DNA from: Shewanella saliphila
GTDB taxonomy: Bacteria > Pseudomonadota > Gammaproteobacteria > Enterobacterales > Shewanellaceae
Assembly: GCF_014648295.1 (NCBI RefSeq)
Contig: NZ_BMQV01000015.1
Location: forward strand, 22,314 to 86,313
DNA length: 64,000 nt
Direction of reading: 5' to 3'
The position numbers were made by a program, and so were the translations under genes. The notes beneath the pieces were generated by a model, which did no database searches, was not told the DNA's origin, and saw only the letters and a list, made by a program, of their open reading frames with translations. The first letter of the stretch is position 1. Every line of letters starts with the position of its first letter. Below are positions 13,575 through 23,313 of this stretch, piece by piece.

Positions 13575-14039
13575 ATGACTTCATCGATTCAAGATCAAGC
13601 CTTAAAACAGGTTGCCGATATTTTTGATAAACACGTACCCTTTCATAATCTACTCGGGCTAGACATTAAACATTACGACATCAATGGGGTTGAAGTTGTG
13701 ATAAAAATGAAACCCGAACTTATAGGTAATATCCATCAAAACATTCTTCATGGCGGCGTAACGGCCACATTACTCGATGTCGTGGGTGGCTTGACCGCGT
13801 TCGCCGGGCTGGTTGCCAGCCGTGATGACTGGACAGTTGAAGAGTTACAACAGCGCTTAACCACTTTAGGCACCATTGATATGCGCGTCGATTTTTTACG
13901 CCCAGGACGCGGTGAAATATTCACCGGTACCGGCACGGTTATCCGCGCAGGTAATCGGGTATCAGTTTGCAAAATGGAACTACACAATGAGTTAGGTACT
14001 CATATTGCTTTTGGTACAGGCACTTACATGGTGGGTTAA
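13575..14039 (+). CDS. PaaI/YigI-family hotdog thioesterase
   Basis: A 154-residue hotdog-fold protein, probably an acyl-CoA thioesterase resembling E. coli YigI. The helix-associated segment NILHGGVTATLLDVVGG, around residues 58-74, is the PaaI-type signature with the conserved HGG and the acidic residue used in catalysis. The later strands MRVDFLRPGRGE and VSVCKMELHNE are typical. The start is the ATG at 13575, because an AAGGA site lies 7 nt upstream; a TTG two codons earlier has no room for it. It lies just downstream of the family A repeat and upstream of rarD. Its substrate is unknown. Confidence 0.85.
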   Translation: MTSSIQDQALKQVADIFDKHVPFHNLLGLDIKHYDINGVEVVIKMKPELIGNIHQNILHGGVTATLLDVVGGLTAFAGLVASRDDWTVEELQQRLTTLGTIDMRVDFLRPGRGEIFTGTGTVIRAGNRVSVCKMELHNELGTHIAFGTGTYMVG

Positions 14040-14178
14040 TTCATTATCGGCGAGGTGTTACCGGCATTGCCACGTAAAACTGACAGGCAAACAAAACAAC
14101 AAATCGTTTAATCGCTTGTGTCATCCATGGGGGCGACCTACAATCGCCCCTCTTTCGTTGTTGCCAATGTTGACCATT

Positions 14179-15099
14179 ATGCCTGATTTAGAATATCGCA
14201 AAGGGGTGTTCCTCGCGATTTGCGCTTATACCATTTGGGGGGTAGCCCCTTTATATTTCAAATTATTACATCAAGTCCCTGCCACAGACATTTTAATGCA
14301 CCGTGTGATTTGGTCATTTATCTTTATGATTGTGTTAATGCAATTCATTGGTGGATTCACGCGTCTAAGACAAATACTCAAGCAGCCCAAGCAGCTATTG
14401 ATTCTGTTTGTTACCTCTATCCTTATTGCCGCAAACTGGCTTATTTTTATCTGGGCAGTGAATAACGACCACATGTTGGATGCCAGCTTAGGCTATTTTA
14501 TTAACCCATTATTTAACGTATTGTTAGGAATGGTGTTTCTCGGCGAACGCTTACGTAAATTACAATGGGTTGCGGTTACATTAGCGAGTGTGGGTGTACT
14601 GGTGCAATTGATCTCGTTTGGCTCCATTCCGTTGGTGTCTTTCGCCCTTGCTGCAAGCTTTGGCTTTTATGGTTTACTGCGCAAAAAAGTCAATATTGAT
14701 GCAAAGTCTGGCTTACTGGTTGAAACTGCCATTTTATTACCGGTTGCACTCGGTTACTTATTAGTAACGTTAGACAGTTCACCCGTCAGCATGTTAACTA
14801 ATAGCCTTAACCTCAATTTACTGTTAGTGGCCGCGGGTATTGTTACTACCATCCCTCTTTTATGTTTTGCAGGATCTGCAGTCAGAATTCCATTTTCTAT
14901 TTTAGGTTTCTTCCAATACATTGGCCCAAGCATCATGTTCATTCTTGCGGTAAAACTGTTTAATGAGCCTTTTGACATTGAAAAAGGCATCACGTTTTGC
15001 TTTATCTGGGGTGCACTGGTGATATTTATTAGCGACATGGTACTGCAACGCCAGCGACGTCATGTGGCCACTAAAAAAGCGGCCGCAGTGAAGGTTTAA
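14179..15099 (+). CDS. rarD: RarD-like EamA-family permease
   Basis: Predicted inner-membrane protein of the drug/metabolite transporter superfamily. From MPDLEYRKGVFLAICAYTIWG it has about ten hydrophobic helices in two EamA repeats, plus the RarD features GVAPLYFKLL and NWLIFIWAVN. I place the start at 14179, giving 306 residues against 296 for E. coli RarD. The open frame extends upstream but that part is not RarD-like, and an ATG at 14167 is also possible. The transport substrate is not established for the family. The 3' end overlaps the convergent gene by 4 bp. Confidence 0.9.
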   Translation: MPDLEYRKGVFLAICAYTIWGVAPLYFKLLHQVPATDILMHRVIWSFIFMIVLMQFIGGFTRLRQILKQPKQLLILFVTSILIAANWLIFIWAVNNDHMLDASLGYFINPLFNVLLGMVFLGERLRKLQWVAVTLASVGVLVQLISFGSIPLVSFALAASFGFYGLLRKKVNIDAKSGLLVETAILLPVALGYLLVTLDSSPVSMLTNSLNLNLLLVAAGIVTTIPLLCFAGSAVRIPFSILGFFQYIGPSIMFILAVKLFNEPFDIEKGITFCFIWGALVIFISDMVLQRQRRHVATKKAAAVKV

Positions 15100-15635
15100 T
15101 CGATAGGCTTTTTGGGCAGTGCGCTAGCATGCAACTTTGCTAGCGCTTCGTTTGCATCGATTACGCTAACCAAAATCACTCTATCTTGGCTAATTGGTAA
15201 AAGAATCACCTGCACAGGATCGGTGACAGACAGCAAGGCTTTAACGCCATTATTTAATGAAAACCAACCCAGAGCATACCCAGGCAAGCCCAAACCATTT
15301 GTGCGCCATTTAGCGGCGTATTCAGGCTCTTCAATGAGGTTAACAATACGCGCTTGTGCAAAATCAACTTGGTTAATCTCAATCGCATTCGAATACAGCG
15401 GAATATTGACCTGCAACTGTTTGTCTTCCCACGAAATGGTACTGGTAAATGATTGATAAAGCGTAAATATAAACAATCCCATTAATGGCAGCATAATCCC
15501 TAAGGTTAAATATTTTGCGTTGCTGGGGATGGGCTTTACAAAAATAAATACCGTTAAACCAAGTAAACCGACCAATAGCGCAATAAAGCTATATATAGCT
15601 CCAGAATCCAGTGGCGCTAACTCAATAACATTCAT
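15096..15635 (-). CDS. Membrane protein with bacterial PH-like domain, 179 aa
   Basis: Two N-terminal transmembrane helices (about residues 14-33 and 43-64) are followed by a soluble domain of about 110 residues. Its pattern (TNGLGLPGYALGWFSLNNG, then VILLPISQDRVILVSVIDANEAL) resembles the bacterial pleckstrin-homology-like domain found after membrane pairs in small proteins of unknown role. No catalytic motif is visible. It is convergent with rarD and lies downstream of no obvious partner. The family call is a resemblance judged by eye. Confidence 0.65.
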   Translation of the reverse strand: MNVIELAPLDSGAIYSFIALLVGLLGLTVFIFVKPIPSNAKYLTLGIMLPLMGLFIFTLYQSFTSTISWEDKQLQVNIPLYSNAIEINQVDFAQARIVNLIEEPEYAAKWRTNGLGLPGYALGWFSLNNGVKALLSVTDPVQVILLPISQDRVILVSVIDANEALAKLHASALPKKPID

Positions 15636-15678
15636 ACAGTCTCTTAATGCAGAGTAAGAATGGGTTTATTTTGCCATA

Positions 15679-15705
15679 AAAAATGCCGGAATAACCGGCA
15701 TTTTT
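15679..15705 (-). terminator. Terminator of argA
   Basis: Perfect 11-bp stem AAAAATGCCGG/CCGGCATTTTT with a 5-nt loop, 16 bp downstream of the argA stop. Its T-rich flanks make it potentially bidirectional. Confidence 0.85.
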
Positions 15706-15720
15706 CATTGTGCGAAACGC

Positions 15721-17040
15721 TTATAAATCGAGCGCGAGAATTTTTGAACGGCGCTGGTAGTTATACAGTTGTTTTTTCTTATTAGGCAGCTCTTCAACAT
15801 CCACAATACTAAAGCCATGTTCTAAAAACCAATGAATACTGCGAGTCGTTAATGCAAACAAACGCGAATAACCCCGCACTCGGGCTTGGCCAATAATGTT
15901 ATTCAACAAAATACTGCCACGGTCAGCATCACGATAATCAGGATGTACCACTAAACACGCAAACTCGCCGGCATTGTCTTCTTCAAACGGATACAGTGCT
16001 GCACAACCAATGACTAAGTTATCGCGCTCGACCAACATAAACTGCTCAATTTCCATTTCGAGTTGCTCACGAGAGCGACGTACTAAAATACCTTGCTCTT
16101 CCAATGGACGAATTAAGTTTAAAATACCACCAATATCGCCAATCGTTGCTCGGCGTAAGCGCTCTGCACTTTGCGTCACAATTTGAGTACCAATACCTTC
16201 GCGAGAGAATAACTCCTGTAGTAAGGCGCCATCGTCTAAATAACTCACTAAGTGACAACGTGGCACACCACGACGACAAGCCTCAACACTGGCCCTTAAG
16301 AACGCCATTTTACCCACAGAAGTATGATCATCTTCAGACATAGTTTTAAGCATTTCTTCGATATCATCAGGCATGAGTTCGGCAATGACTTCTCCATGTT
16401 TGCCGATGAGACCGTTAGTGTCACTAAAGCCAATAATTTTGTCTGCTTTAAGTTTAATCGCTACCTGAGTGGCAACCTCTTCAGCGGTGAGGTTAAAGCT
16501 CTCCCCCGTAACAGAAGCCGCAATAGGACCCATTAACACAATACCATTATTGTCTAACTGGCGTCGTAGCCCTTGCGCGTCAATACGACGCACCTTACCA
16601 CTCAAACAAAAATCGACACCGTCATCGATACCTAACGGCTGGGCAATAACAAAGTTACCACTCACCACGTTAATCTGCGCATTTTGCATTGGGGTATTAC
16701 CCAAACTCATCGACAATCTTGCCGTAATATCAAACTGGGTTGCACCCGCAACTTGTTTAATAATCTTCAGGCTTTCTTCGTCAGTAATACGGATACCATT
16801 GTGGTAAACAGGCTCAATACCGGCAGCTTTTAATCCTGCATCAATTTGCGGCCTTGCGCCGTAAACTAACACCACCTCAATCCCAAGCGAGTGCAACAAG
16901 GCAACGTCATTTAAAATGCCGCGAAATTGCGAATGTGCTAATGCTTCGCCACCTAACATCACGACAAACGTTTTACCTCTGTGCGCATTAACATAAGGAG
17001 CAGAATGACGAAATCCATCAACCAGTTCAGTGGTTCTCAC
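15721..17040 (-). CDS. argA: N-acetylglutamate synthase (amino-acid N-acetyltransferase)
   Basis: Acetylates glutamate with acetyl-CoA, the first step of arginine synthesis. The N-terminal amino-acid-kinase-like domain ([14 protein letters not shown], then [11 protein letters not shown]) probably binds arginine for feedback. The C-terminal GNAT acetyltransferase domain covers about the last 150 residues ([20 protein letters not shown], then [14 protein letters not shown]). The start is placed at a GTG (17040), because a GAGGTG ribosome binding site lies just upstream and the product then begins [12 protein letters not shown] like E. coli ArgA. The frame is open further upstream only from a TTG. 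This gives 439 residues against 443 in E. coli. Confidence 0.95.
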   Translation of the reverse strand: MRTTELVDGFRHSAPYVNAHRGKTFVVMLGGEALAHSQFRGILNDVALLHSLGIEVVLVYGARPQIDAGLKAAGIEPVYHNGIRITDEESLKIIKQVAGATQFDITARLSMSLGNTPMQNAQINVVSGNFVIAQPLGIDDGVDFCLSGKVRRIDAQGLRRQLDNNGIVLMGPIAASVTGESFNLTAEEVATQVAIKLKADKIIGFSDTNGLIGKHGEVIAELMPDDIEEMLKTMSEDDHTSVGKMAFLRASVEACRRGVPRCHLVSYLDDGALLQELFSREGIGTQIVTQSAERLRRATIGDIGGILNLIRPLEEQGILVRRSREQLEMEIEQFMLVERDNLVIGCAALYPFEEDNAGEFACLVVHPDYRDADRGSILLNNIIGQARVRGYSRLFALTTRSIHWFLEHGFSIVDVEELPNKKKQLYNYQRRSKILALDL

Positions 17041-17133
17041 AGGCAAATTCACCTCGGTGTTGGTCAGTTTAAGTAAGACTTGCAAGCATATTCATCCAGC
17101 AAGCCAATATATTGTATTAACGCACGATGTTAT

Positions 17134-17168
17134 TGCATTTTAATTCACTTTAAAAGCATTTTATTTCA
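17134..17168 (-). promoter_or_regulatory. Tandem ARG boxes upstream of argA
   Basis: Read on the minus strand, TGAATTAAAATGCA (17134-17147) matches the ArgR core TGAATwwwwATTCA with one mismatch. TGAAATAAAATGCT (17155-17168) is a weaker second box. Their centres are exactly 21 bp apart, the spacing of paired ARG boxes in E. coli arg operators. They lie 95-130 bp upstream of the argA start, so ArgR-arginine repression is expected. Confidence 0.75.
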
Positions 17169-17392
17169 CTTTAAACAAAAAATATTTTGTCATTTTTGTG
17201 TGAAAAATTCATTACAGCCAAAAAGTTAGTCAAATGTTAACGTCAATATAGCTTTACGCACTTTTACTCAGTCAAACGACACAAACCTTTTCATATTCAT
17301 TGTTGGTAAAATTCGAGCTATTTTGGGTGTTATGACTAGATCAAAGGCATTTGAGGATGTGTATCAGTATAGGTTAATTTTCTGCGGGCATA
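17169..17392. other. Intergenic region between argA and rpmG
   Basis: Very AT-rich. It should hold the remainder of the argA upstream region. No gene or repeat is supported. Confidence 0.4.
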
Positions 17393-17420
17393 AAAAAAGC
17401 CCCAATAAAGGGGCTTTTTT
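17393..17420 (-). terminator. Terminator of the rpmBG operon
   Basis: Stem AAAAAAGCCCC/GGGGCTTTTTT with a 6-nt AATAAA loop, symmetrical and therefore bidirectional, 17 bp past the rpmG stop. Confidence 0.9.
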
Positions 17421-17436
17421 AAGATTCAAAAATCAA

Positions 17437-17610
17437 TTACTTGATTTTAGCTTCTTTATAGATAACGTGCTGACGAATAACTGGATCAAATTTCTTGATT
17501 TCCATTTTCTCAGGCATGTTACGCTTGTTCTTTTCAGTAGTGTAGAAGTGACCAGTTTTAGCACTAGATACTAATTTGATCTTCTCACGATTACCTTTAG
17601 ATTTAGCCAT
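17437..17610 (-). CDS. rpmG: 50S ribosomal protein L33
   Basis: A 57-residue ribosomal protein. The sequence starts [20 protein letters not shown], continues [20 protein letters not shown] and ends [16 protein letters not shown]. This form lacks the zinc-binding cysteine pairs of the C+ type. It is the second gene of the rpmB-rpmG pair, 6 bp after rpmB, in the same order as in E. coli. Gene order and sequence make the call secure. Confidence 0.98.
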   Translation of the reverse strand: MAKSKGNREKIKLVSSAKTGHFYTTEKNKRNMPEKMEIKKFDPVIRQHVIYKEAKIK

Positions 17611-17616
17611 TTTCTA

Positions 17617-17853
17617 TTATACCTTCTCGCCACGGGCACGAAGTTCAGCAACAACAACTTCAATACCTTTCTTGTCGATAATACGGATACCTTTAGTAGA
17701 TACACGTAATTGTACGAAACGCTTTTCTTCTTCTAACCAAAAACGGTGGTTTTGTAGGTTAGGTAAAAAACGACGACGAGTCGCGTTTTTTGCGTGCGAA
17801 CGGTTGTTACCAACCATTGGCTTCTTGCCAGTTACTTGGCATACTCTTGACAT
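17617..17853 (-). CDS. rpmB: 50S ribosomal protein L28
   Basis: A 78-residue ribosomal protein beginning [20 protein letters not shown] and containing the [14 protein letters not shown] segment typical of L28. I choose the ATG at 17853, which has a GGAG site at the proper distance. The Met five codons upstream would place that site inside the coding region. The transcript has a 5' leader with a 9-bp hairpin that follows a good promoter. Confidence 0.98.
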   Translation of the reverse strand: MSRVCQVTGKKPMVGNNRSHAKNATRRRFLPNLQNHRFWLEEEKRFVQLRVSTKGIRIIDKKGIEVVVAELRARGEKV

Positions 17854-17895
17854 GTCAATCTTCTCCAAAACAAATTTTTAACGCTCGAGCATTAA

Positions 17896-17926
17896 TGTGC
17901 CTCGTATGGCCGTCGCCCGAGGCACA
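17896..17926 (-). promoter_or_regulatory. Hairpin in the 5' leader of rpmB
   Basis: TGTGCCTCG/CGAGGCACA forms a 9-bp stem with a 13-nt GC-rich loop within the predicted rpmBG leader, about 10-15 nt after the expected transcription start. It is not followed by a T tract, so it is not an intrinsic terminator. It could stabilise the mRNA or be a ribosomal-protein binding site, which is inference. Confidence 0.5.
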
Positions 17927-17938
17927 AAGAGGGCGCAT

Positions 17939-17967
17939 TTTATACACGATTGACCACATAAGATCAA
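17939..17967 (-). promoter_or_regulatory. Promoter of rpmB-rpmG
   Basis: Minus-strand TTGATC (17962-17967) and TATAAA (17939-17944) are separated by 17 bp. It sits directly between the radC stop and the leader hairpin, giving rpmBG its own promoter. Confidence 0.7.
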
Positions 17968-17974
17968 GCAGTGT

Positions 17975-18652
17975 TTATACAATCCATCCTCGCTCGGCAA
18001 AGGAGACTATCTCCTGATCACCTACAACCATATGATCTAACAAAGAAACATCTATGGTTGCCAATGCATTTTTTATTCGCTCAGTTATTCGCCGATCAGC
18101 CTGACTTGGCTCAGCAATGCCAGACGGGTGATTGTGACACACTATCACCGCCGCTGCTTTTTTCTCCAAAACAAGGCTAATAACCTCGCGAGGATAAACA
18201 GAAGCTGAATCGATGGTGCCACGAAATAATTCTACAAATTGAATGACTCTATGTTGGGTATCCAACAATAGTAAGGCGAACACTTCATAGGATCGGTCTG
18301 CTAATTGTCTCATTAAATAGTCCCGAGTTAAATCAGGATTTGTCAAAATTTGCCCTCTTTGTAGATTTTCATGCGCAATTCGCTTAGAAATTTCGGCCGC
18401 AGCCTGTAATTGAGCATATTTTACCGGCCCAACCCCAGCCAATTGGCACACCTGGCTCTTAGAAGCACTTAACAAACTGCGTAAACCGCCAAACTGATTT
18501 ATCATGTTACGGGCTAAATCCACGGCATTTTGGCCTGCTAAACCATTGCGTAAAATCACCGCTAATAATTCTGCATCAGACAATTGCCCTGCACCATTAA
18601 GTAATAGCTTTTCACGTGGCCCTTCTCCTTGAGGCCAATCTTTAATCCCCAT
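17975..18652 (-). CDS. radC: RadC-like JAB-domain protein
   Basis: A 225-residue protein of the RadC family. An N-terminal helix-hairpin-helix-like part (LAGVGPVKYAQLQAA) precedes a JAB/MPN metalloprotease-like domain with the HNHPSG motif followed by the distal Asp (EPSQADRRIT). The fold suggests a zinc-dependent isopeptidase or nuclease-like activity, but the in vivo role is unsettled; the historical link with radiation resistance in E. coli was withdrawn. It lies directly upstream of rpmB on the same strand, a gene order shared with E. coli. Confidence 0.95.
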   Translation of the reverse strand: MGIKDWPQGEGPREKLLLNGAGQLSDAELLAVILRNGLAGQNAVDLARNMINQFGGLRSLLSASKSQVCQLAGVGPVKYAQLQAAAEISKRIAHENLQRGQILTNPDLTRDYLMRQLADRSYEVFALLLLDTQHRVIQFVELFRGTIDSASVYPREVISLVLEKKAAAVIVCHNHPSGIAEPSQADRRITERIKNALATIDVSLLDHMVVGDQEIVSFAERGWIV

Positions 18653-18896
18653 GCAAACTCCTTGTTAACTGTGAGACGTCATAACACCGACGAATCCAGT
18701 TGCACAAATTCGCTACCACTACGCCAATACTGAGTTGTTGTGTTTTAAAAACACCCTATAAATGAGTGACACCCTCAGAGTGAATGACACTCTCTAAAAT
18801 CAGTTACACAGTATGGTCGATATTTTTGAGATTGGATCCACGCAACTTGTCATAGGTTTGTGATATTGTTAGCCGCAATGAGATTTAAGGCGGATA

Positions 18897-20099
18897 ATGC
18901 ACAACATGCTGACAAATAAAAAAGTACTACTCGGAATTGGCGGCGGTATTGCCGCATACAAAAGCGCCGATCTAATTCGTCGCTTAAAAGAACGTGGCGC
19001 AGATGTGCGTGTCATCATGACCCAAAGCGCCATGGAGTTTATTACACCATTAACCATTCAGGCGCTTTCAGGCCATCCGGTGGCTTCTGATTTACTCGAT
19101 CCTGCAGCAGAAGCCGCAATGGGCCATATTGAGCTGGCACGCTGGGCAGACGTAGTCATACTTGCTCCTGCTACCGCAAACTTGATGGCTCGCATTAATG
19201 CCGGCATGGCCGACGAGCTACTCACTACCACATGTTTAGCCACTAGCGCGCCAATCATTGTGTGCCCAGCCATGAACCAACAGATGTATCAAAACATCGC
19301 CACTCAAGAGAACATGGCCAATCTAGCTCGCAAAGGCTTAACCATTTGGCAGCCTGCCTCAGGTAACCAAGCCTGTGGTGAAGTTGGCCCAGGCCGCATG
19401 CAAGAGCCCGTCGCCATAGCTGAGCAACTGGTGCAATTTTTTGGACCAAAGTCTTTACAAGGGCATAAATTATTACTCACCGCAGGGCCAACCCGTGAGG
19501 CCATTGACCCGGTGCGTTATATATCCAACCACAGCTCTGGCAAAATGGGCTTTGCTCTGGCACAAGCTGCAGCAGAAATGGGCGCAGAAGTGACACTTGT
19601 TTCGGGGCCAGTTAACCTTGTCACACCAGTTGGCGTTAAGCGCATTGATGTTGACTCTGCACAACAAATGCTCGACGCCGTAATGCAACAAGTTGAACAA
19701 CATGATATTTTTATCGGTTGCGCCGCAGTAGCAGACTATCGAATTGCCGATGTCGCCGATCAAAAAATTAAAAAATCGGCCGAAGAAATGCAGCTTGCGC
19801 TGGTGCGTAATCCTGATATCTTAGCCACGGTAGCTCAGCACACCGCGCGACCTTTCACCGTTGGTTTTGCTGCTGAAACGAACGATGTAGAGCAATACGC
19901 TCGTGGCAAGCTTCAGCGTAAAAAGCTGGATATGATTGCCGCTAACGATGTCTCTATTCAAGGCTTAGGCTTTAATGCCGATAGCAATGCACTACAAGTA
20001 TTTTGGCAAGACGGCAGCCAACAACTGCCCGCAACAGATAAACTCACACTGGCACGCCAATTACTTACATTGATAGAACAACAACTAAAAAAATCATGA
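18897..20099 (+). CDS. coaBC: Bifunctional phosphopantothenoylcysteine decarboxylase/phosphopantothenate-cysteine ligase
   Basis: Catalyses two successive steps of coenzyme A synthesis. The N-terminal flavoprotein decarboxylase domain (CoaC) starts [23 protein letters not shown]. It contains the catalytic His region near [21 protein letters not shown] and the [10 protein letters not shown] substrate clamp with [10 protein letters not shown]. The C-terminal synthetase domain (CoaB) starts near [20 protein letters not shown] and has [13 protein letters not shown] and AAVADYR. Length of 400 residues is standard. It overlaps dut by 4 bp. An alternative start is the Met three codons in. Confidence 0.97.
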   Translation: MHNMLTNKKVLLGIGGGIAAYKSADLIRRLKERGADVRVIMTQSAMEFITPLTIQALSGHPVASDLLDPAAEAAMGHIELARWADVVILAPATANLMARINAGMADELLTTTCLATSAPIIVCPAMNQQMYQNIATQENMANLARKGLTIWQPASGNQACGEVGPGRMQEPVAIAEQLVQFFGPKSLQGHKLLLTAGPTREAIDPVRYISNHSSGKMGFALAQAAAEMGAEVTLVSGPVNLVTPVGVKRIDVDSAQQMLDAVMQQVEQHDIFIGCAAVADYRIADVADQKIKKSAEEMQLALVRNPDILATVAQHTARPFTVGFAAETNDVEQYARGKLQRKKLDMIAANDVSIQGLGFNADSNALQVFWQDGSQQLPATDKLTLARQLLTLIEQQLKKS

Positions 20100-20554
20100 A
20101 AACACCCATTGAACTAAAAATTCTCGACTCGCGTATTGGCAGTGAATTCCCGCTGCCAGCTTATGCGACTCCCGGTAGCGCAGGTATGGACTTACGCGCA
20201 ATGACCGACACGGCAATGGTCATAGAGCCAGGTCAAACCGTGTTAATTCCAACAGGTATCGCCATTTACGTGGCCGACCCAAGCCTGGCTGCAGTTATTT
20301 TACCGCGCTCAGGTATGGGCCATAAAAATGGCATTGTGCTGGGTAATTTGGTCGGTTTAATCGACTCCGATTACCAAGGGCAACTTATGGTGTCATGTTG
20401 GAACAGAAGTGATAAACCATTCACACTCGACATTGGCGATCGTTTAGCCCAATTAATGTTTGTCCCTGTTGTACAAGCAAAATTTACCCTAGTGGATGAG
20501 TTTAATAGCTCAGATCGTGGAGAAGGCGGATTTGGCCATTCAGGCACCAAATAA
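20096..20554 (+). CDS. dut: Deoxyuridine 5'-triphosphate nucleotidohydrolase (dUTPase)
   Basis: Hydrolyses dUTP to dUMP and pyrophosphate, keeping uracil out of DNA and supplying thymidylate synthesis. The 152-residue trimeric dUTPase shows the conserved motifs in order: [37 protein letters not shown] and the C-terminal [11 protein letters not shown] arm that closes on the active site. Its ATG overlaps the coaBC stop (ATGA), and slmA follows 35 bp later, the same order as in E. coli. Confidence 0.98.
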   Translation: MKTPIELKILDSRIGSEFPLPAYATPGSAGMDLRAMTDTAMVIEPGQTVLIPTGIAIYVADPSLAAVILPRSGMGHKNGIVLGNLVGLIDSDYQGQLMVSCWNRSDKPFTLDIGDRLAQLMFVPVVQAKFTLVDEFNSSDRGEGGFGHSGTK

Positions 20555-20589
20555 CCTTTTCAAGTAGTCACTGAGCCAAGGAACACATA

Positions 20590-21183
20590 ATGGCCGAAAG
20601 CCCAAAAATAAACCGTCGTGAGCATATTTTACAATGCTTAGCGCAAATGCTCGAGACCAGCCCTGGTCAACGGATCACTACCGCCAAACTCGCCGCTGAA
20701 GTGGGGGTGTCAGAAGCCGCACTGTATCGTCACTTTCCTAGCAAAGCGCGCATGTTTGAAGGCTTAATCGAATTTATTGAAGACGCGATTCTATCGCGAT
20801 TAAATATCATCATGGACGAAGAAAAAAACACCATGACCCGCTGCCAGCTCGTGCTGCAGCTATTGTTGGTATTTTCTGAACGCAACCCAGGTATTTCACG
20901 GGTATTAAACGGTGATGCACTATTAGGTGAAAATGAGCGTTTACGTAGCCGTATCGACGCACTCTTTGCCAAAATAGAAACTCAAATAAAACAAATTCTG
21001 CGAGAAAAAACCTTACGCGAAGGCGTCGGTTTCAACCTCGATGAAGCCATACTCGCTAATTTGTTACTAGCGTTTGCCGAAGGCAGAATTTCACAGTTTG
21101 TCCGCAGTGAATTTAAACAAAAGCCCACTCAACATTTTGATGAACAATGGACCTTTATTCAGCAGCAGCTGTTGAGAAGTTAG
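20590..21183 (+). CDS. slmA: Nucleoid occlusion factor SlmA (TetR family)
   Basis: DNA-binding division inhibitor that blocks FtsZ ring assembly over the chromosome. The 197-residue protein has an N-terminal TetR helix-turn-helix ([35 protein letters not shown], about residues 27-60) and the SlmA-type all-helical C-terminal domain. It lies in the coaBC-dut-slmA order found across Gammaproteobacteria, which supports SlmA over a generic TetR. It ends the operon; the 156 bp that follow contain no clear gene. Confidence 0.95.
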   Translation: MAESPKINRREHILQCLAQMLETSPGQRITTAKLAAEVGVSEAALYRHFPSKARMFEGLIEFIEDAILSRLNIIMDEEKNTMTRCQLVLQLLLVFSERNPGISRVLNGDALLGENERLRSRIDALFAKIETQIKQILREKTLREGVGFNLDEAILANLLLAFAEGRISQFVRSEFKQKPTQHFDEQWTFIQQQLLRS

Positions 21184-21339
21184 CCAGCATTAGGGCTATA
21201 TGCAATGTGTATGTAGCTCTAGTTTCCTCCCTATATCCGCTTAGTCTAATTGAATAATTAATCCGCATCTCTTGCTCCAAAAACTCAGATAAAATACAAT
21301 GCTATTACATTTTTAACATTTATTACACGGACTGTATTC

Positions 21340-23289
21340 ATGCTGCGCATTTTATACCTCACTTGCTGTTTGTTTATTTTATTCACCCCCCACACCTTCG
21401 CCTCACCTTCAATTAAAGATTTTAGTGCTGATTCTGAGTTTTCAGGCGTTAAAATTTCACCTGACGGTAAACATCTCGGTGTGATCTTAATCGAAGATGA
21501 AAAACGCACATTATTGATTTTAAACCTTAAGTCAATGAAGCCAACTTATGCAGTCAAATTCAGTGGCGATGAAGAAGTTGGTGGCTACTATTGGGTCAAT
21601 GACGAGCGGGTAGTATTACAAAAACTCTATAAACACGCTCAACGCGAAGCATCAGACTATTATGGCGAGTTATTGGCTGTAAATTATGATGGCAGCAAAT
21701 CTAAATACTTATTTGGTTATAACAGTGATACATCCGCAAGTACCAAAATAAAAAGTAATGGCGGTATTCAGGCGAGTGCATTCGTACTCGATACCTTAAA
21801 GGATAATGAAGACGATATCCTGGTTATGGCTTATCCTTGGAATAGGCAAAATTATGCATATACAGAAGTTTATCGCGTCGATGTCTACTCAGGTAAGCGC
21901 AAACGCCTAACGACATCACCTGTTGCTAATGCGGGCTTTCTTGTTGATAACAACAAAAATGTTCGCTTTAGTTTCGCCAATGATAAGAAAAACAATGAGC
22001 AACTCTTCTATTACGAAAATGGTGAATGGGTTGACGCTGATAAAATTAGAGGCGGACTCACCCATTTTTATCCACTTTCGTTCACTGAAGACAATAAATC
22101 AATTTACGCTTTGGCAAATGGTGAAGGTGCAACTCGCGCAATTTATGAAGTCGAACTAGCAACAGCTAAACATAAAAAAATTATCCAGCATGAAGTTGTC
22201 GATCCATTGATGACATGGGTCAGCGACCAAACCAATACCCTTTATGCTGTTGAGTTTGAAAATGGCTACCCAGAGTATCGCTTTGTTGACACTAAAAGCG
22301 ATAAAGCCAAAGCCCTACGACAGTTAATGGATGCAATTCCAGATCATCGCATTCGTATTGTCAGCGAAACCGTTGACGGTAATACGCTTATTGTCATGGC
22401 GATGAATGATAGAAACTCGGGTGACTATTACTTATTTGACCGTAAAAAACTTAAACTCAAATTCTTATTTGCTGAAAACGCAAAGCTAGATCCTAGCGAA
22501 ATGTCAGAAGTACGCCCAATTAGCTTTACTAACCGTGATGGTGTGACCATTCATGGCTACTTAACGCTACCTGTCGGCATAAAAGAGCATAAAAACATGC
22601 CGCTTGTGGTTAATCCTCATGGCGGCCCACATGGTCCGCGTGACTTGTGGGTATTTAACTCAGAAAACCAATTACTCGCTAACAATGGTATTGCGGTACT
22701 GCAAGTCAACTTCCGTGGTTCTGGAGGATACGGTACACCATTTGAAGAGTCAGGCTACTTATCTTGGGGCAGCAAAATTCAATACGATATTATTGATGCA
22801 ACCCAATATGCTATTGACCAAGGCTATGCCGACAAAGACAGAGTGTGTATTTCAGGCGGCAGTTTTGGCGGTTACTCAGCACTCATGAGCCCTATGTTAG
22901 CGCCAGATATGTTTAAGTGCGCAGTGGGTGTTGCCGGTGTGTATGATTTAGAGCAAATGTATAAAACCGGAGATGTACCTGAATCTTACAGTGGTGGAGC
23001 ATTCTTAGAAGAAGTGTTAGGCACTGATATTCAACGCCTTCGTGCAATGTCTCCTACTCATAACGTCAATAAGCTAAAAGCGAAAGTGCTGTTAATTCAT
23101 GGTGAAGAAGATGAACGCGCACCGATAGAACAATACGAAGCAATGGCAAAAGCGCTCGAGCAAGCTAACTACCCTTTCCAAAAAGAGATTTGGAGAAAAG
23201 AAGGCCATGGTTTCTTTAACGCCGAAAACCGCGCTAAGTATTATGAAATCATGCTTAAGTTCATTAAAGAGAACTTAAACGTTAAGTAG
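21340..23289 (+). CDS. Secreted S9-family (prolyl oligopeptidase-like) serine peptidase
   Basis: A 649-residue exported alpha/beta-hydrolase peptidase. The signal peptide (LRILYLTCCLFILFTPHTFA) is followed by a beta-propeller-like N-terminal half with repeated short strands. The C-terminal hydrolase domain has the nucleophile in GGSFGGYS (Ser508), a catalytic Asp in HGEEDERAP (Asp591) and His in EGHGF (His623). The oxyanion region NPHGGPHGPRD is also typical of dipeptidyl/acylaminoacyl peptidases. It probably cleaves short peptides in the periplasm. The exact specificity is not deducible. It stands alone, and a palindromic repeat starts 25 bp after its stop. Confidence 0.9.
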   Translation: MLRILYLTCCLFILFTPHTFASPSIKDFSADSEFSGVKISPDGKHLGVILIEDEKRTLLILNLKSMKPTYAVKFSGDEEVGGYYWVNDERVVLQKLYKHAQREASDYYGELLAVNYDGSKSKYLFGYNSDTSASTKIKSNGGIQASAFVLDTLKDNEDDILVMAYPWNRQNYAYTEVYRVDVYSGKRKRLTTSPVANAGFLVDNNKNVRFSFANDKKNNEQLFYYENGEWVDADKIRGGLTHFYPLSFTEDNKSIYALANGEGATRAIYEVELATAKHKKIIQHEVVDPLMTWVSDQTNTLYAVEFENGYPEYRFVDTKSDKAKALRQLMDAIPDHRIRIVSETVDGNTLIVMAMNDRNSGDYYLFDRKKLKLKFLFAENAKLDPSEMSEVRPISFTNRDGVTIHGYLTLPVGIKEHKNMPLVVNPHGGPHGPRDLWVFNSENQLLANNGIAVLQVNFRGSGGYGTPFEESGYLSWGSKIQYDIIDATQYAIDQGYADKDRVCISGGSFGGYSALMSPMLAPDMFKCAVGVAGVYDLEQMYKTGDVPESYSGGAFLEEVLGTDIQRLRAMSPTHNVNKLKAKVLLIHGEEDERAPIEQYEAMAKALEQANYPFQKEIWRKEGHGFFNAENRAKYYEIMLKFIKENLNVK

Positions 23290-23313
23290 TGATCGCTTAT
23301 GCGTTTAATCAAC

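Noticed and set aside
14005..14178. Longer N terminus for RarD
   Set aside because: The upstream residues do not look like any RarD and overlap the end of the thioesterase gene in another frame.
17201..17211. Third ARG box (TGAAAAATTCA)
   Set aside because: Symmetric but three bases too short for the ArgR core and out of phase with the other two.
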